NCBI GenBank assembly: GCA_022826045.1
Contig: JAJDVQ010000100.1
Span: 1-64,000, forward strand
Direction: 5' to 3'
DNA length: 64,000 nt
DNA from: Acidimicrobiia bacterium
Lineage (GTDB): Bacteria; Actinomycetota; Acidimicrobiia; Acidimicrobiales; Poriferisodalaceae
Part shown: positions 24,925 to 34,137 of the stretch, piece by piece
Layout: each line of letters begins with the position of its first letter
Numbering within the stretch: the stretch's first letter is position 1
Notes under the pieces: model-generated
The model's input: the letters and a program-made list of their open reading frames with translations, nothing else
Databases searched by the model: none
What the model was told of the DNA's origin: nothing
Made by a program: the position numbers and the translations under genes

Positions 24925-27372
24925 ATGTGGTTGTTCCGGCTGCGGTGGTCCCTGCGGGACGCGCGCAAACGCTGGATCCAGATCGTCGCCATCGGCTTCA
25001 CGCTGGCGATCGGCATCGGGCTGTACGCGGGCCTCTCGAGCGTGACGCAATGGAGGCTCGCCTCCATCGACAAGAGCCTCGAGGCCACCGGCATGTACGA
25101 CCTGCGGGCGACGGTCGGCGAGGGCGGGGACGTGCCGGCCGGCTCGCTGGCTCGCATCGCCAGCGAGATCGACGGCATCGACCGCTACAACGAACGCCTC
25201 CTGTTCGACACCCAGGTCGAGACCGTCGTCGAGGGCGAAGAACTGCTGGTGCACGGGCGCATCGTCGGCATGGACTTGTCGGGGAGCGAGCCCGTCGTCA
25301 ACGACGTCTACCTGATCGACGATGCTGCGCGGCCGGTCTCGAACAGCGCAACACCGCAGGTGCTGGTCAATCGGGGCTTCTCGACTTTCTGGGACTTGCC
25401 GACGAGCGGCGCGCTGACTGTGGGAGGCGACGTCGGCGTGGAATATGTCGGCTCTGCCGTGTCACCCGAGTTCTTCCTCATCATCGAGGGGAACGGATCG
25501 CTCGGCAGGTCCAACCTGGCGGTGCTGTTCGCTCCGCTGGACGCCGCGCAGGACATCTCGGGCCGGTCCGGCGTGGTCAACGACCTCGTGCTGACCCTTG
25601 AGCCGGGGGCTGATGCCGCGGCGGTGACCGAGCAGCTCACCGAAGCCGCCGCGTCGCAAGGCGGTGTGCTGCTGGACGTCCTCACCCGGGAGGCGACGCC
25701 CTCGTACATCGGCTTGACCGGTTCACCAGAGATCGACCAGGGCATCTACAACGCCATCTCGCTCCTGCTCTTTGTCGGAGCTGCGTTCGCCGCGCTCAAC
25801 TTCTCGGCCCGCATGGTCGAAGCGCAGCGGCGCGAGATCGGCAACTCCATGGCGATCGGGGAGCATCCCCGGACGATCGTCATCCGGCCGCTGCTGATCG
25901 GCCTGCAGATCGGCATCATCGGCATGATCTTGGGCGTCGCCGTGGGCTACGCGATCGCCTTCCAGACGGTGACCGTCGTGCAGGAGGTTGCGTGGCTGCC
26001 GATCTTCGAGCAGCCCTTCCAGGCAGGCATCTACGCGCAGGCCATGGCGCTCGGATTCGCAGTGCCGGTGCTTGCCGTGCTCTGGCCTGTCCTGCGCGCC
26101 GTCAGGGTGCGGCCGGTCGACGCGATTCGCTCAAGTCATCTGGCATCGAGGGGCGGCAGTTTGGGGCCCATCATCAGCCGCATCCCCCTGCCGGGCCGCA
26201 GCCTTGAGCGGATGCCGTTCCGGAACCTGATGAGGGCTCCCCGCCGGACGTTCCTGACGTTGCTGACCTTCACCATGAGCTTGGCGATCATGTTCGCCAT
26301 GCTGGGGCTGGGCAGCACCTTTACGGCCACGCTCGACGACGGCAACGAAGAACTGCTCGGTGGCGAGCCTGACCGATTCACGGTGCAGTTGGATTCCTTC
26401 TACCCGGTCAACTCGCCGCAGGTCCAGGACGTGCTCACCAATCCGACGGTGCAACTCGGCGAGCCGGCGATGGTGCTCGGGGCCAATGTCACCGCTGCCA
26501 CGTCAGAAGCCGCCGACGACCCGATCCGGCTGGATCTCGCGGTCCGCTTCGTCGACTTCGGCAGCGCCGTGTGGACACCGACCGCGACGGAGGGCACGCT
26601 GTCGCCCCGGTCGCCGGGCATCGTGCTCGCCGACAAGGCCGCTCGTGACTTCGGTGTGGGGGTCGGCGACGATGTCATCGTCACGCATCCGGCGCTCGTC
26701 GACGGAGCGTTCACCTACAGCACGCGCACCCTGCCCGTCGCGGCGATCCATCCGCATCCGCTGCGGCTCAACGCCTACATGGATCTCTCACAGGCGTCCA
26801 CCTGGGGCTTCGGCGGTCTCGCCAACATCGTGACCGGCGTGCCGGCAGACGGCAGCAGCCTGAACGACGTGAAGCGAGCGCTCTTCGGCAGCGGCACGGG
26901 CGTGGCGCTGGTGCAGGGGTTGAACGAGACGTTCCAGTCCTTGGAGGATTCGCTGGAGCAGTCCAGCAGCGTGTTCGTCATCACGCGGATCTTCGTCATC
27001 TTCCTGGTGATGCTGATCGCGTTCAACACCGCCAACATCAATGTCGACGAGCGCTCCCGTGATCACGCCACGATGTTCGCCTACGGCATACCCGTGCGGC
27101 GGGTGATCGCGAACCTCTCGGTGGAGGGGCTGCTGCTGGGCGTGGTTGCCGTGGTGCTCGGCGGTCTGTTCGGCTACGCCCTGTTGCTGTGGATGGCGCT
27201 GTTCCAGATGCCGACGGCTGTGCCCGATGTCGGCATGATCGTGTCGGTGCGCTGGTGGGAGATGGTGGCGTCGTTCGTGGTGGCACTGGCCGCGATCGCG
27301 CTGGCGCCCCTGTTCCCTGGTCGCAAGCTGAAGAAGATGTTCATTCCTGGGCAGCTGCGGGTGATGGAGTAA
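24925..27372 (+). CDS. ABC transporter permease, FtsX-like
   Basis: Large membrane protein of 815 residues with two FtsX-like permease units. A first helix (WIQIVAIGFTLAIGIGLYAG) anchors the N-terminus, a long extracytoplasmic domain follows to about residue 270, then three helices, a second N-terminal-like helix near 445 (TFLTLLTFTMSLAIMFAML), another large outer domain and three final helices. With the ATPase at 24213 it forms a MacB/Lol-type exporter or lipoprotein/cell-envelope machine. The substrate is not evident. Confidence 0.9.
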   Translation: MWLFRLRWSLRDARKRWIQIVAIGFTLAIGIGLYAGLSSVTQWRLASIDKSLEATGMYDLRATVGEGGDVPAGSLARIASEIDGIDRYNERLLFDTQVETVVEGEELLVHGRIVGMDLSGSEPVVNDVYLIDDAARPVSNSATPQVLVNRGFSTFWDLPTSGALTVGGDVGVEYVGSAVSPEFFLIIEGNGSLGRSNLAVLFAPLDAAQDISGRSGVVNDLVLTLEPGADAAAVTEQLTEAAASQGGVLLDVLTREATPSYIGLTGSPEIDQGIYNAISLLLFVGAAFAALNFSARMVEAQRREIGNSMAIGEHPRTIVIRPLLIGLQIGIIGMILGVAVGYAIAFQTVTVVQEVAWLPIFEQPFQAGIYAQAMALGFAVPVLAVLWPVLRAVRVRPVDAIRSSHLASRGGSLGPIISRIPLPGRSLERMPFRNLMRAPRRTFLTLLTFTMSLAIMFAMLGLGSTFTATLDDGNEELLGGEPDRFTVQLDSFYPVNSPQVQDVLTNPTVQLGEPAMVLGANVTAATSEAADDPIRLDLAVRFVDFGSAVWTPTATEGTLSPRSPGIVLADKAARDFGVGVGDDVIVTHPALVDGAFTYSTRTLPVAAIHPHPLRLNAYMDLSQASTWGFGGLANIVTGVPADGSSLNDVKRALFGSGTGVALVQGLNETFQSLEDSLEQSSSVFVITRIFVIFLVMLIAFNTANINVDERSRDHATMFAYGIPVRRVIANLSVEGLLLGVVAVVLGGLFGYALLLWMALFQMPTAVPDVGMIVSVRWWEMVASFVVALAAIALAPLFPGRKLKKMFIPGQLRVME

Positions 27373-27373
27373 G

Positions 27374-27411
27374 GCTCCACGGCTCAGGCATCTGTGCCTT
27401 ACGCGTGGAGC
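27374..27411. terminator. Bidirectional hairpin between permease and gluQ
   Basis: GCTCCACG (27374-27381) pairs perfectly with CGTGGAGC (27404-27411), with an inner AGGCA-TCTG-TGCCT stem-loop. It lies exactly between two convergent genes and includes the gluQ stop. No strong T-run, as usual at this GC content. Confidence 0.5.
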
Positions 27412-28340
27412 GCAGGGGGTTCGTACACCCACGGCCCTCGTGGCAGCACTGCAGGGTCGAAATGCTGCGCTGTCTCGGCGAGACCGTCGAGGCTCATCAC
27501 GGGGTCGAGTTCGAGGCTGGTGAGCAGGAGGTTCACGACGTCGAGCGGCGTTTCGCCGAGAGCTTGGCGATGTTGGAGTGTCACGGCGCCGTCTCGTTTG
27601 GCGAGGCGGCGACCCTCGGGGCCCAGAACGAGTGGGACGTGGGCGTATGAGGGCGGTTCGATACCGAGCAGTCGAGCGAGGTGGGCCTGGCGGGGGGTGG
27701 ATGGCAGCAGGTCGTCGCCTCGCACGATCTCGGTGATGCCTTGTGCGGCGTCGTCTACGACTACCGCGAGGTTGTAGGCGGGGGTGCCGTCGCCTCGCTG
27801 GATCACGAAGTCGTCGACTGTGCTGGTGTAGGCGCCGAGCTGGCGGTCGACGACGGTCACCTCGGCGGGCTCGGGACCGTCGGAGCCAACGCGCAGCCTG
27901 AGTGCTGGTGGTCGGCCGCTGCTGCGACGCTGTTCTCGCTCAGCCGGTGTCAGGTGCCGGCAGGTTCCCGGGTAGGTGCCTTCGGGTGATGTTCCGTGCG
28001 GGGCCGCCGCGGCTTCGGCGATCTCACGCCGGGTGCAGAAGCACTCGTAGGTGAGGTCGCGCCGGCGGAGGTCGGCGATTGCGTCGCGGTAGAGATCCAG
28101 GCGGTTGCTCTGGCGGACTGGCTCGGCATCCCAATCGAGCCCGAGCGCAGCCATGTCGCGCAACTGCGAGTCGTAGAACTGCGGTCGCACGGCACCGTCG
28201 AGGTCTTCGAACCGCCAGAGGAACCGCCCGTCGGCAGAGCGGGCGAACAGCCATGCCAGCAGCGCTGTGCGGAGGTTGCCGAGGTGCAGGTCGCCTGTGG
28301 GGCTCGGGGCCCAGCGGCCGATTGTCGGGCGTGGGGTCAA
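27399..28340 (-). CDS. gluQ: Glutamyl-Q tRNA(Asp) synthetase
   Basis: Truncated GluRS paralogue that attaches glutamate to queuosine in tRNA(Asp), 313 residues. The HIGH-type motif is PSPTGDLHLGN (near residues 12-22), the zinc ligands are in CFC plus YPGTC (near 107-131), and the KMSKS-like loop is RRLAKRDGA (near 245-253). There is no anticodon-binding domain, as expected. The start is TTG 28340, which overlaps the stop of the nitroreductase fusion (TTGA); the frame stays open upstream by chance. Confidence 0.9.
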   Translation of the reverse strand: MTPRPTIGRWAPSPTGDLHLGNLRTALLAWLFARSADGRFLWRFEDLDGAVRPQFYDSQLRDMAALGLDWDAEPVRQSNRLDLYRDAIADLRRRDLTYECFCTRREIAEAAAAPHGTSPEGTYPGTCRHLTPAEREQRRSSGRPPALRLRVGSDGPEPAEVTVVDRQLGAYTSTVDDFVIQRGDGTPAYNLAVVVDDAAQGITEIVRGDDLLPSTPRQAHLARLLGIEPPSYAHVPLVLGPEGRRLAKRDGAVTLQHRQALGETPLDVVNLLLTSLELDPVMSLDGLAETAQHFDPAVLPRGPWVYEPPALHA

Positions 28341-29548
28341 GCGCTGCCCTCGGCGAGCGCCTTGATGCCCTCGACGCAGCGCGCCATGTTCGCCAGGTGC
28401 TCGTCCTGGCGGCGGGACAGGATGCGAGGCTCCTTGTCGGGCATCGCCGTGATCGCCACCGAGAGGCCCGATTCGCCCGGACCGATCCGCACGGTATGGC
28501 GCAGGCGGCAGCGCTGGCCGTGCAACACGTCGATCTCGTAGCGCCACCGGGCGCCGGCTACTTCTTCGGTCTCGCCGGTCGCCCAGCCGAACAGCACGTT
28601 GGGCTCGTACTCGGTGACGGTGAGATCGATATTCCACTCGCCGATGGCGGGATGCTGGTTGTGGCCGATGAACTTGGCGCCAGCGGCCGGCCCGTCGTAG
28701 CCCGGGGCCCACTCGGCGCGCACGAACTCCTCGGAGAAATCGGCCCCGGCGTTGATGTCGCTGACGATCTCCCAGACGCGTTCGGCAGGCGCGTCGATGT
28801 CGACTTCGACCGTGGCGCCGGGACCCTCGCCCAGCGAGCGGGCTGCCGACTCGTCACCGCGTGCCTCCCAGGTGCGACCCCAGCCGTCCACGTACGCGAT
28901 CTCATTGGCGCGTCGGCGTGGCACCGAGCCGAACTCGGTGCCCTTCGCATAGGCCAGCGGCAGCAGTGCGACCGGCGTGACTCCCTCAGGGATGCCGAGC
29001 ACGTCGCGCAGTTCGTCTTCCTTGTTCAGAATTGCCGTCGTCCACGCGGTGGCGAGACCGCGGGCACGGGCCGCGAGGCAGAAGCTCCATGCAGACTGCA
29101 GGACTGAGTCGAACAGGCCCGGCTTGCCGCTGTCGTCGTGCACTCCCCACACGCAGGGAATGACGATCACCGGCACGTCGGCGAGATGTTCCGCGAGATG
29201 GAACGCCGACTTCATCACCTGTTCCATCGGGTGCCCGGTTCCCGCGGTCGCGTCGCGTCCCCGCTTCATGAACGCGCCGACGACGGAGTTGTACATGTCG
29301 CCGATGGCCTGGCGCTGCTGTGGGTCACGGATCAGCAGCCATCGCCGGCTGGCCTGGTTGCCGCCGCCGGGACCCTGCTCGGCCACGTCGATGCAGTCGA
29401 GCACGACCTCGTGGGGGACGTCACGTTCGAGATCGAGGCGCAGCCGCACCGAGCGGGTGGTCGACAGCACGCCGTCGACCGACGCGAGGTCGACAGCGGC
29501 CGTGTCGTAGCGGGCGGGCACGTGGGGGTTCAGCTCTGGTGTCGGCAT
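28337..29548 (-). CDS. Nitroreductase-SRPBCC fusion protein
   Basis: A 403-residue fusion. Residues 1 to about 235 are a nitroreductase-like FMN domain (STTRSVRLRLDLERDVPHEV, GGNQASRRWLLIRDP, AWSFCLAARARGLATAWT). Residues from about 247 to 395 are an SRPBCC/START-like domain (ATVEVDIDAPAERVWEIVSD, GEWNIDLTVTEYEPN). The second part could bind a hydrophobic ligand or act as a cyclase-like domain; that is inference. It is co-transcribed with gluQ, whose TTG start overlaps its stop. It diverges from the lipoprotein gene. Confidence 0.85.
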   Translation of the reverse strand: MPTPELNPHVPARYDTAAVDLASVDGVLSTTRSVRLRLDLERDVPHEVVLDCIDVAEQGPGGGNQASRRWLLIRDPQQRQAIGDMYNSVVGAFMKRGRDATAGTGHPMEQVMKSAFHLAEHLADVPVIVIPCVWGVHDDSGKPGLFDSVLQSAWSFCLAARARGLATAWTTAILNKEDELRDVLGIPEGVTPVALLPLAYAKGTEFGSVPRRRANEIAYVDGWGRTWEARGDESAARSLGEGPGATVEVDIDAPAERVWEIVSDINAGADFSEEFVRAEWAPGYDGPAAGAKFIGHNQHPAIGEWNIDLTVTEYEPNVLFGWATGETEEVAGARWRYEIDVLHGQRCRLRHTVRIGPGESGLSVAITAMPDKEPRILSRRQDEHLANMARCVEGIKALAEGSA

Positions 29549-29574
29549 GCCGCCAGTATTGCCGCCTCACTCAA

Positions 29575-29590
29575 TAGTTTCTCCGGCGTG
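29575..29590 (+). promoter_or_regulatory. Leaderless promoter of the lipoprotein gene
   Basis: TAGTTT (29575-29580) fits TANNNT and is followed after 7 nt by GTG 29588, immediately before ATG 29591. The spacing places the transcript start at the GTG. Confidence 0.5.
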
Positions 29591-31252
29591 ATGAACACCT
29601 CGCCGGCCAGTCGGCATGACGCTCGGCCGATCAGGTCCGGCGCGGTGCTGGCGTGCGCCGCCCTCGCGCTGCTGTGCAGTGCGTGCTCGCTGCGCCTGCT
29701 GGAGCGGACGGAAACCCAGGAGCCCTCCGCGACTGCGGAGGCAGGCGATCCCGCTGCCGCCGGGACGACGGCCGGTGCGGCAGGCACCGCTGAGGCGGCC
29801 AGTACGACCGCAGCCTCCGGCGCGACCGGCACCACCGCTGCCTCCGCGACGACCGAGGCGCCCGCCCCTCCCACGACGGTCCGTGACTGTTCGCCCCGGG
29901 CGAGCGCTGGCGAGATTTCTCTCGACACTGCCGACGCGGTGACGCTCAGCTTCGACATCTCGCGCACGCTCTACGGGTGCGCCGAGGAGGTCGGGCTGGC
30001 GCTCGCGTGGAGCCCCGACGCGATCGCCTCGCTTGCGGCTCAGGAGCTTCGGGGGCCGCTGCTGCTCATCGAGTCGTGGTCCTCGGCTGACCTCGCCGGC
30101 GAGATCCGACGCTTGGCTCCGGAGCGGATCGTGACAGCGGGCCTCAGCGAGCAGATCCTCGAACGGCGGCTCACCGGTTTCGCCATCGAGCGGGTACGGG
30201 TCGATCCGCCGCCGACGCTGCCGCCCGGCGATGTGCCGTACCAGCGAGTGTGGGTTGTCGGCGACGCCGAGCACGCCGCTGTGCTGGGGGCGCTCGTGCG
30301 GCCCCTCGGCGGGGCGGCGGTGGCGGTGACGGGGGACGTGTGGGCCCTGACCCCCGCCGAACTCGACGTGCTGCGTGGCGCGGCGAGCGTCGAGGTGCAC
30401 ACCGATCTCGGATCCGATGCAGCGTGGCAGCTCGAGGTCGTCCGCAGCGGCGCCGAACTGCCTGGCGGCGGCGTGCTCATATTCGACCGTGACCGCACTC
30501 GCCGGATGGTGGCCATGTACGGCCACCCGACGACGTCCCAACTCGGGGTGCTCGGAGAGCAGGGCCCAGCCGAGGGCGTGGAGCGGCTGCGGTCCATCGC
30601 TGAGGGCTACGACGCCGACGGGGCAGACGTGGTGCTGGCCTTCGAGATCATCGCCACTGTCGCCTCAGCGCAAGCCGGCCGTGACGGCGACTACTCCAAC
30701 GAGACTGCCCTCGATGAGATCAGACCGTGGGTCGAGACGGCAGCGGCGAACGACATGTACGTGGTGCTGGACCTGCAGCCGGGCCGCACCGATTTCCTCA
30801 CCCAGGCCAAGCAGTACGAGGAGTTGTTGCGGCTTCCCCATGTCGGGTTGGCGCTCGATCCCGAGTGGCGCCTCAAGCCCGGCCAGGTCCATCTGCGCCA
30901 GATCGGCACGGTCGATGCGGCCGAGATCAACGAGGTCGTGCGCTGGCTGGCCGAGATCGTCCGCACTGAGGCCCTGCCGCAGAAGCTGTTGGTGCTGCAC
31001 CAGTTCCGCTTCTCGATGATCACCAACCGCGAACTGATCGAGACGCCGCCGGAGCTGGCGGTGCTGGTTCACATGGACGGTCAGGGTCCGATCAACACGA
31101 AGTACAGCACCTGGGAGGCGCTGACCGGTGAGCCCGACGCCGAGCGCTTCTGGTGGGGCTGGAAGAACTTCTACGACGAGGACTCGCCGACGCCCACCGC
31201 CTCCCAAGTGCTGGCGCTCACGCCGTTGCCGCTGTTCGTGTCCTACCAGTAG
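29588..31252 (+). CDS. Lipoprotein of unknown function
   Basis: A 554-residue exported lipoprotein. The signal peptide ends in LCSAC (lipidated Cys33), then a long Ala/Thr/Gly-rich linker to about residue 100. One domain (PDAIASLAAQELRGPLLLIE, PERIVTAG) vaguely resembles cell-wall-binding repeat type 2. The C-terminal half (VVLAFEIIATVASAQAGRDG, VVLDLQPGRTDFLTQAKQYE, VGLALDPEWRL, VLHQFRFSMI, FYDEDSPTPT) has the look of a TIM-barrel with acidic strand ends, but I do not recognise the family. GTG 29588 fits the leaderless promoter; the frame is open far upstream by chance. Confidence 0.75.
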   Translation: MMNTSPASRHDARPIRSGAVLACAALALLCSACSLRLLERTETQEPSATAEAGDPAAAGTTAGAAGTAEAASTTAASGATGTTAASATTEAPAPPTTVRDCSPRASAGEISLDTADAVTLSFDISRTLYGCAEEVGLALAWSPDAIASLAAQELRGPLLLIESWSSADLAGEIRRLAPERIVTAGLSEQILERRLTGFAIERVRVDPPPTLPPGDVPYQRVWVVGDAEHAAVLGALVRPLGGAAVAVTGDVWALTPAELDVLRGAASVEVHTDLGSDAAWQLEVVRSGAELPGGGVLIFDRDRTRRMVAMYGHPTTSQLGVLGEQGPAEGVERLRSIAEGYDADGADVVLAFEIIATVASAQAGRDGDYSNETALDEIRPWVETAAANDMYVVLDLQPGRTDFLTQAKQYEELLRLPHVGLALDPEWRLKPGQVHLRQIGTVDAAEINEVVRWLAEIVRTEALPQKLLVLHQFRFSMITNRELIETPPELAVLVHMDGQGPINTKYSTWEALTGEPDAERFWWGWKNFYDEDSPTPTASQVLALTPLPLFVSYQ

Positions 31253-31275
31253 CGGGGCGCCGCCGGCTCAGCATC

Positions 31276-31291
31276 TAGTCTCCGCGGCATG
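31276..31291 (+). promoter_or_regulatory. Leaderless promoter of the aminotransferase gene
   Basis: TAGTCT (31276-31281) followed by 7 nt and ATG 31289, the spacing of a leaderless actinobacterial promoter. Confidence 0.5.
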
Positions 31292-32449
31292 GCACGGCTG
31301 CCGTACCTGAGTTCGCGTCTGCAGGGTTACCAGTCGACGATCTTTGCCGAGATGTCCGCGCTGGCGGTGCGCACCGGGGCCATCAACCTGGGTCAGGGCT
31401 TCCCTGACACCGACGGGCCGACCGAGGTGCTCGAAGCGGCGGTTGCAGCGATCCGCAGCGGCACGGCCAACCAGTACCCGCCGGGCATCGGCGTAGCTGA
31501 GCTGCGCCATGCGGTGGCCCGCCACCAGAAGCGCTTCTGGGGCATGGACGTCGACCCCGACAGCGAGGTGCTCATCACGGCTGGTGCGAGCGAGGCGTTG
31601 GCGGCCGCCATCCTGGCGCTGACCGAGGTGGGCGACGACGTGCTCACGTTCGAGCCGTGGTACGACCTCTACGGTGCCGTGATCTCGATGGCGGGGGCGG
31701 TGCGCAAGGTGGTGACGCTGCGCCCGCCCGACTACGGCTTCGATCCCGACGAGCTGGCGGCGGCGGTGACGCCGCGGACCCGGCTGCTGGTGCTCAACAG
31801 CCCGCACAATCCGACCGGCAAGGTGTTCGGCCGCGCCGAGCTGGAGGCCATCGCAGAGGTGGCGGTCGAACGGGACCTCATCGTGGTCACCGACGAGGTG
31901 TACGAGCACCTGGTCTTCGACGGCGAGCACATCCCCATCGCCACGCTGCCGGGCATGGCCGACCGCACCGTCACCATCTCCAGCGGCGGCAAGACCTTCG
32001 CGGTGACCGGCTGGAAGATCGGCTGGGTGTGCGCCCGCCCGGAGCTGGTGGCGGCAGTGCGCACGGCCAAGCAATGGCTCACCTACGTCAGCGGCGGACC
32101 GTTCCAGCATGCGATCGCGGCGGGGCTCGACCTCGGCGACGAGTACTTCGCGGCTCAGGCCGACGATCTGCGAGCGAAGCGGGATCGGCTGTCGGAGGGC
32201 CTGCGCTCGACGGGCCTCGAAGTGTTCGAGCCGTCCGGCACCTACTTCATCACCGCCGACATCCGCTCGATCGGCCACGACGACGGCATCGAGTTCTGCT
32301 GGAGCCTGCCCGAACGCATCGGCGTCGCCGCCGTCCCGAACGTCGTCATGTACGACAACGTCCACGAGGGCCGCCACCTCGTCCGCTTCGCCTTCTGCAA
32401 GCAGCACGACGTCCTCGACGCCGCCATAGAGCGCCTCCGCACCCTCTAG
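31289..32449 (+). CDS. PLP-dependent aminotransferase (class I/II)
   Basis: Fold-type I aminotransferase, 386 residues, close in pattern to methionine/kynurenine aminotransferases. Visible elements are INLGQGFPDTDGP (near residues 32-44), NQYPPGIGVAELR, LLVLNSPHNPTGKVFG with the conserved N-P-T-G, TDEVYEHLVFDG with the PLP-binding Asp, and SSGGKTFAVTGWKIGW where the first Lys is the Schiff-base lysine. It would transfer amino groups between amino and keto acids; the exact substrate is not decided. Confidence 0.9.
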   Translation: MARLPYLSSRLQGYQSTIFAEMSALAVRTGAINLGQGFPDTDGPTEVLEAAVAAIRSGTANQYPPGIGVAELRHAVARHQKRFWGMDVDPDSEVLITAGASEALAAAILALTEVGDDVLTFEPWYDLYGAVISMAGAVRKVVTLRPPDYGFDPDELAAAVTPRTRLLVLNSPHNPTGKVFGRAELEAIAEVAVERDLIVVTDEVYEHLVFDGEHIPIATLPGMADRTVTISSGGKTFAVTGWKIGWVCARPELVAAVRTAKQWLTYVSGGPFQHAIAAGLDLGDEYFAAQADDLRAKRDRLSEGLRSTGLEVFEPSGTYFITADIRSIGHDDGIEFCWSLPERIGVAAVPNVVMYDNVHEGRHLVRFAFCKQHDVLDAAIERLRTL

Positions 32450-32488
32450 CCCGCGGTCCGCTGGCTGGTGGCAATCCGGCGATGCGAA

Positions 32489-33121
32489 TCAGCGGGGACG
32501 CGCCGGGAAGAGGTTGACGGCGAGGGCGGAGCCGATCATGCCTCCGCCGGTGGACAGGACGAGGTCGGCGACGGTGTCGTCGTAGGTGAGGTCAAGGCCG
32601 CCGCCTGCACCGGTCTCGGCCACGATCCACTCGGCGGCTTCCCAGCCCACGATGGCAAGTGCCCCGAGTCCTGCGCCGAGCAGCCACGCATCGCCGCGGG
32701 ACAAGCGGTTCGCAGCCCCGCCGCGGCGGTAGCGCCAGGCGTGGAATGCGCCGACGAGCAGGATCCAGTTGAGCGTGTGCAGCACGTCGTCGGTGGCGTC
32801 GAAGGTGTCGTAGACGTAGGCCAGATTGCCGAGCGTGTCGATCAGGAACGGCGCCACGATCAGCACGTCGGCAGTCGCCGGGTAGGGCCGGAACCGCCCG
32901 CGCCAGAACCACGCCAGCGGCACCACCACTGCCGACAGCATGAACAGCGGGAACCGGAACGCCATCCCCTTGCCTTCGAGATGGTCGAGCGGCACGGCAA
33001 TGGCCACCACGAAGCACAGCGCCAGCGCCGCTTTGAACGCCATCGCCACGACAACGGCGCGGCGGCGGCCGTCGAGCACTGCAACGCTCCGGAGTCGCCC
33101 TGGGTCAGTTGCTTCGGTCAT
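32489..33121 (-). CDS. Predicted integral membrane protein
   Basis: A 210-residue protein with about six hydrophobic segments (AALALCFVVAIAVPL, FMLSAVVVPLAWFW, LIVAPFLIDTLGNLAYV, LNWILLVGAFHAW, LGAGLGALAIVGWEAAEWIV, and a last one ending in ALAVNLF). The D-T-V-A-D-L-V-L pattern before the last helix resembles small YjdF/DUF2238-like membrane proteins, but the match is weak. Its ATG overlaps the stop of the short upstream ORF by 4 nt. Confidence 0.65.
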   Translation of the reverse strand: MTEATDPGRLRSVAVLDGRRRAVVVAMAFKAALALCFVVAIAVPLDHLEGKGMAFRFPLFMLSAVVVPLAWFWRGRFRPYPATADVLIVAPFLIDTLGNLAYVYDTFDATDDVLHTLNWILLVGAFHAWRYRRGGAANRLSRGDAWLLGAGLGALAIVGWEAAEWIVAETGAGGGLDLTYDDTVADLVLSTGGGMIGSALAVNLFPARPR

Positions 33122-33438
33122 GGCGCGATGGATCTGCTCTCGCTGGTGGCTGGGATACTCCGGTCACGCCCAGATCCGCCCGGTCGCGCATCAGCCCGTT
33201 CTCTGCTCGACTCTGGAGCCCGATGCAGGGGAGCGATCACGCCTTCGGCGAATTCGTTGAGCATGACCAGTTCTTGGTCTTGGGTCCACAGCGACTTCAT
33301 CAAGTGCCGGTTCTCGTAGAGGGCCCGTCGGCCTCGCTGGTCGGCATCGGACTTGTCGGACTCGGTGGAGGCGATACCCAGTCGCCTGCCGCGATAGTAC
33401 GGCACCTTCCCAAACTTCGCAAAGCTCACAGCAAGCAC
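33118..33438 (-). CDS. Hypothetical protein coupled to the membrane-protein gene
   Basis: A 106-residue ORF with no recognised domain (for example RRALYENRHLMKSLWTQDQE, VMLNEFAEGVIAPLH). Support for its being a gene is its ATGA overlap with the downstream membrane-protein start and mostly GC-ending codons after a less biased start. It may instead be a remnant, since the surroundings are rich in gene debris. Confidence 0.35.
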   Translation of the reverse strand: MLAVSFAKFGKVPYYRGRRLGIASTESDKSDADQRGRRALYENRHLMKSLWTQDQELVMLNEFAEGVIAPLHRAPESSRERADARPGGSGRDRSIPATSESRSIAP

Positions 33439-33492
33439 ATGCTACGCTCCCTGTGCTCAAACCCAATACGCGGAGGTCAATGATGCCGGAGA

Positions 33493-34137
33493 GTGCGAAC
33501 TAAGGAGACCGTCACTCTCGCTAGCGGAGATCAAGTAACTGGGTGCAAATTTGTCAACCGGAACTCTACTGGAAGGCAAGTGAGTACTTCATTCGTCGAA
33601 GTATCGTATGACCCAGCGAGGTGTAAGCGAGTGGTGGAATTTGCGGCAGTAGCTGATTCCATTCCAGCCGACAGTTGCAGTAGTGCACACATGCTGATTG
33701 CGGGGAGTAGAGCAATCATGTCTCGGTACAGGACATGCAGGCGAGAAGCGATAATGCGGCACTTCGCATTGGCAGGGCTGGCATATTGGCTTCTGGTTTC
33801 GGGCCTGTTGCTGATTCTGCACGGAGATGAACTCGACTTGGACAGTATGTTCCCTATTGTAGGGCAAAGCAGTGGAATGACAGTCTCGCACGATTCGACG
33901 CCGAGTAATCCACCGCTCGCCGTGATATTGGCTCTTGTGGTCGTCGGAATTTTCATCGGAGCCCCTGTCGTCTGGCCGATCAAGACGTTTGTTGTTGCTC
34001 TCCGCATGAGTTCAGTGGCCGTTGGAGCTTGCCTCGTGGCAACTATCACGCGTCTAGGCCTAGTGCTAACCCCTGTACTAGCTCTCCAACTGCTCGCTCT
34101 CTACCGAGGCGACGTGACGAGTTCACAGGAGAATTAG
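33493..34137 (+). CDS. Hypothetical membrane protein, low-GC, probably acquired
   Basis: A 214-residue ORF starting with GTG and lacking a convincing RBS. The first 85 residues are soluble, with several Cys. Three hydrophobic segments follow (LAGLAYWLLVSGLLLILHG, LAVILALVVVGIFIGAPVVW, VGACLVATITRLGLVLTPVL). Codons such as AGA, GTA, ATT, TTT and CTA are common, unlike every neighbour, and the local base composition is clearly more AT-rich. This suggests horizontal transfer. No domain was recognised, and the N-terminal part may be a separate decayed piece. Confidence 0.45.
   Translation: MRTKETVTLASGDQVTGCKFVNRNSTGRQVSTSFVEVSYDPARCKRVVEFAAVADSIPADSCSSAHMLIAGSRAIMSRYRTCRREAIMRHFALAGLAYWLLVSGLLLILHGDELDLDSMFPIVGQSSGMTVSHDSTPSNPPLAVILALVVVGIFIGAPVVWPIKTFVVALRMSSVAVGACLVATITRLGLVLTPVLALQLLALYRGDVTSSQEN

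Noticed and set aside
29138-29587. N-terminal extension of the lipoprotein ORF
   Set aside because: It overlaps the divergent nitroreductase gene and would bury the signal peptide; the leaderless promoter and lipobox place the start at 29588.
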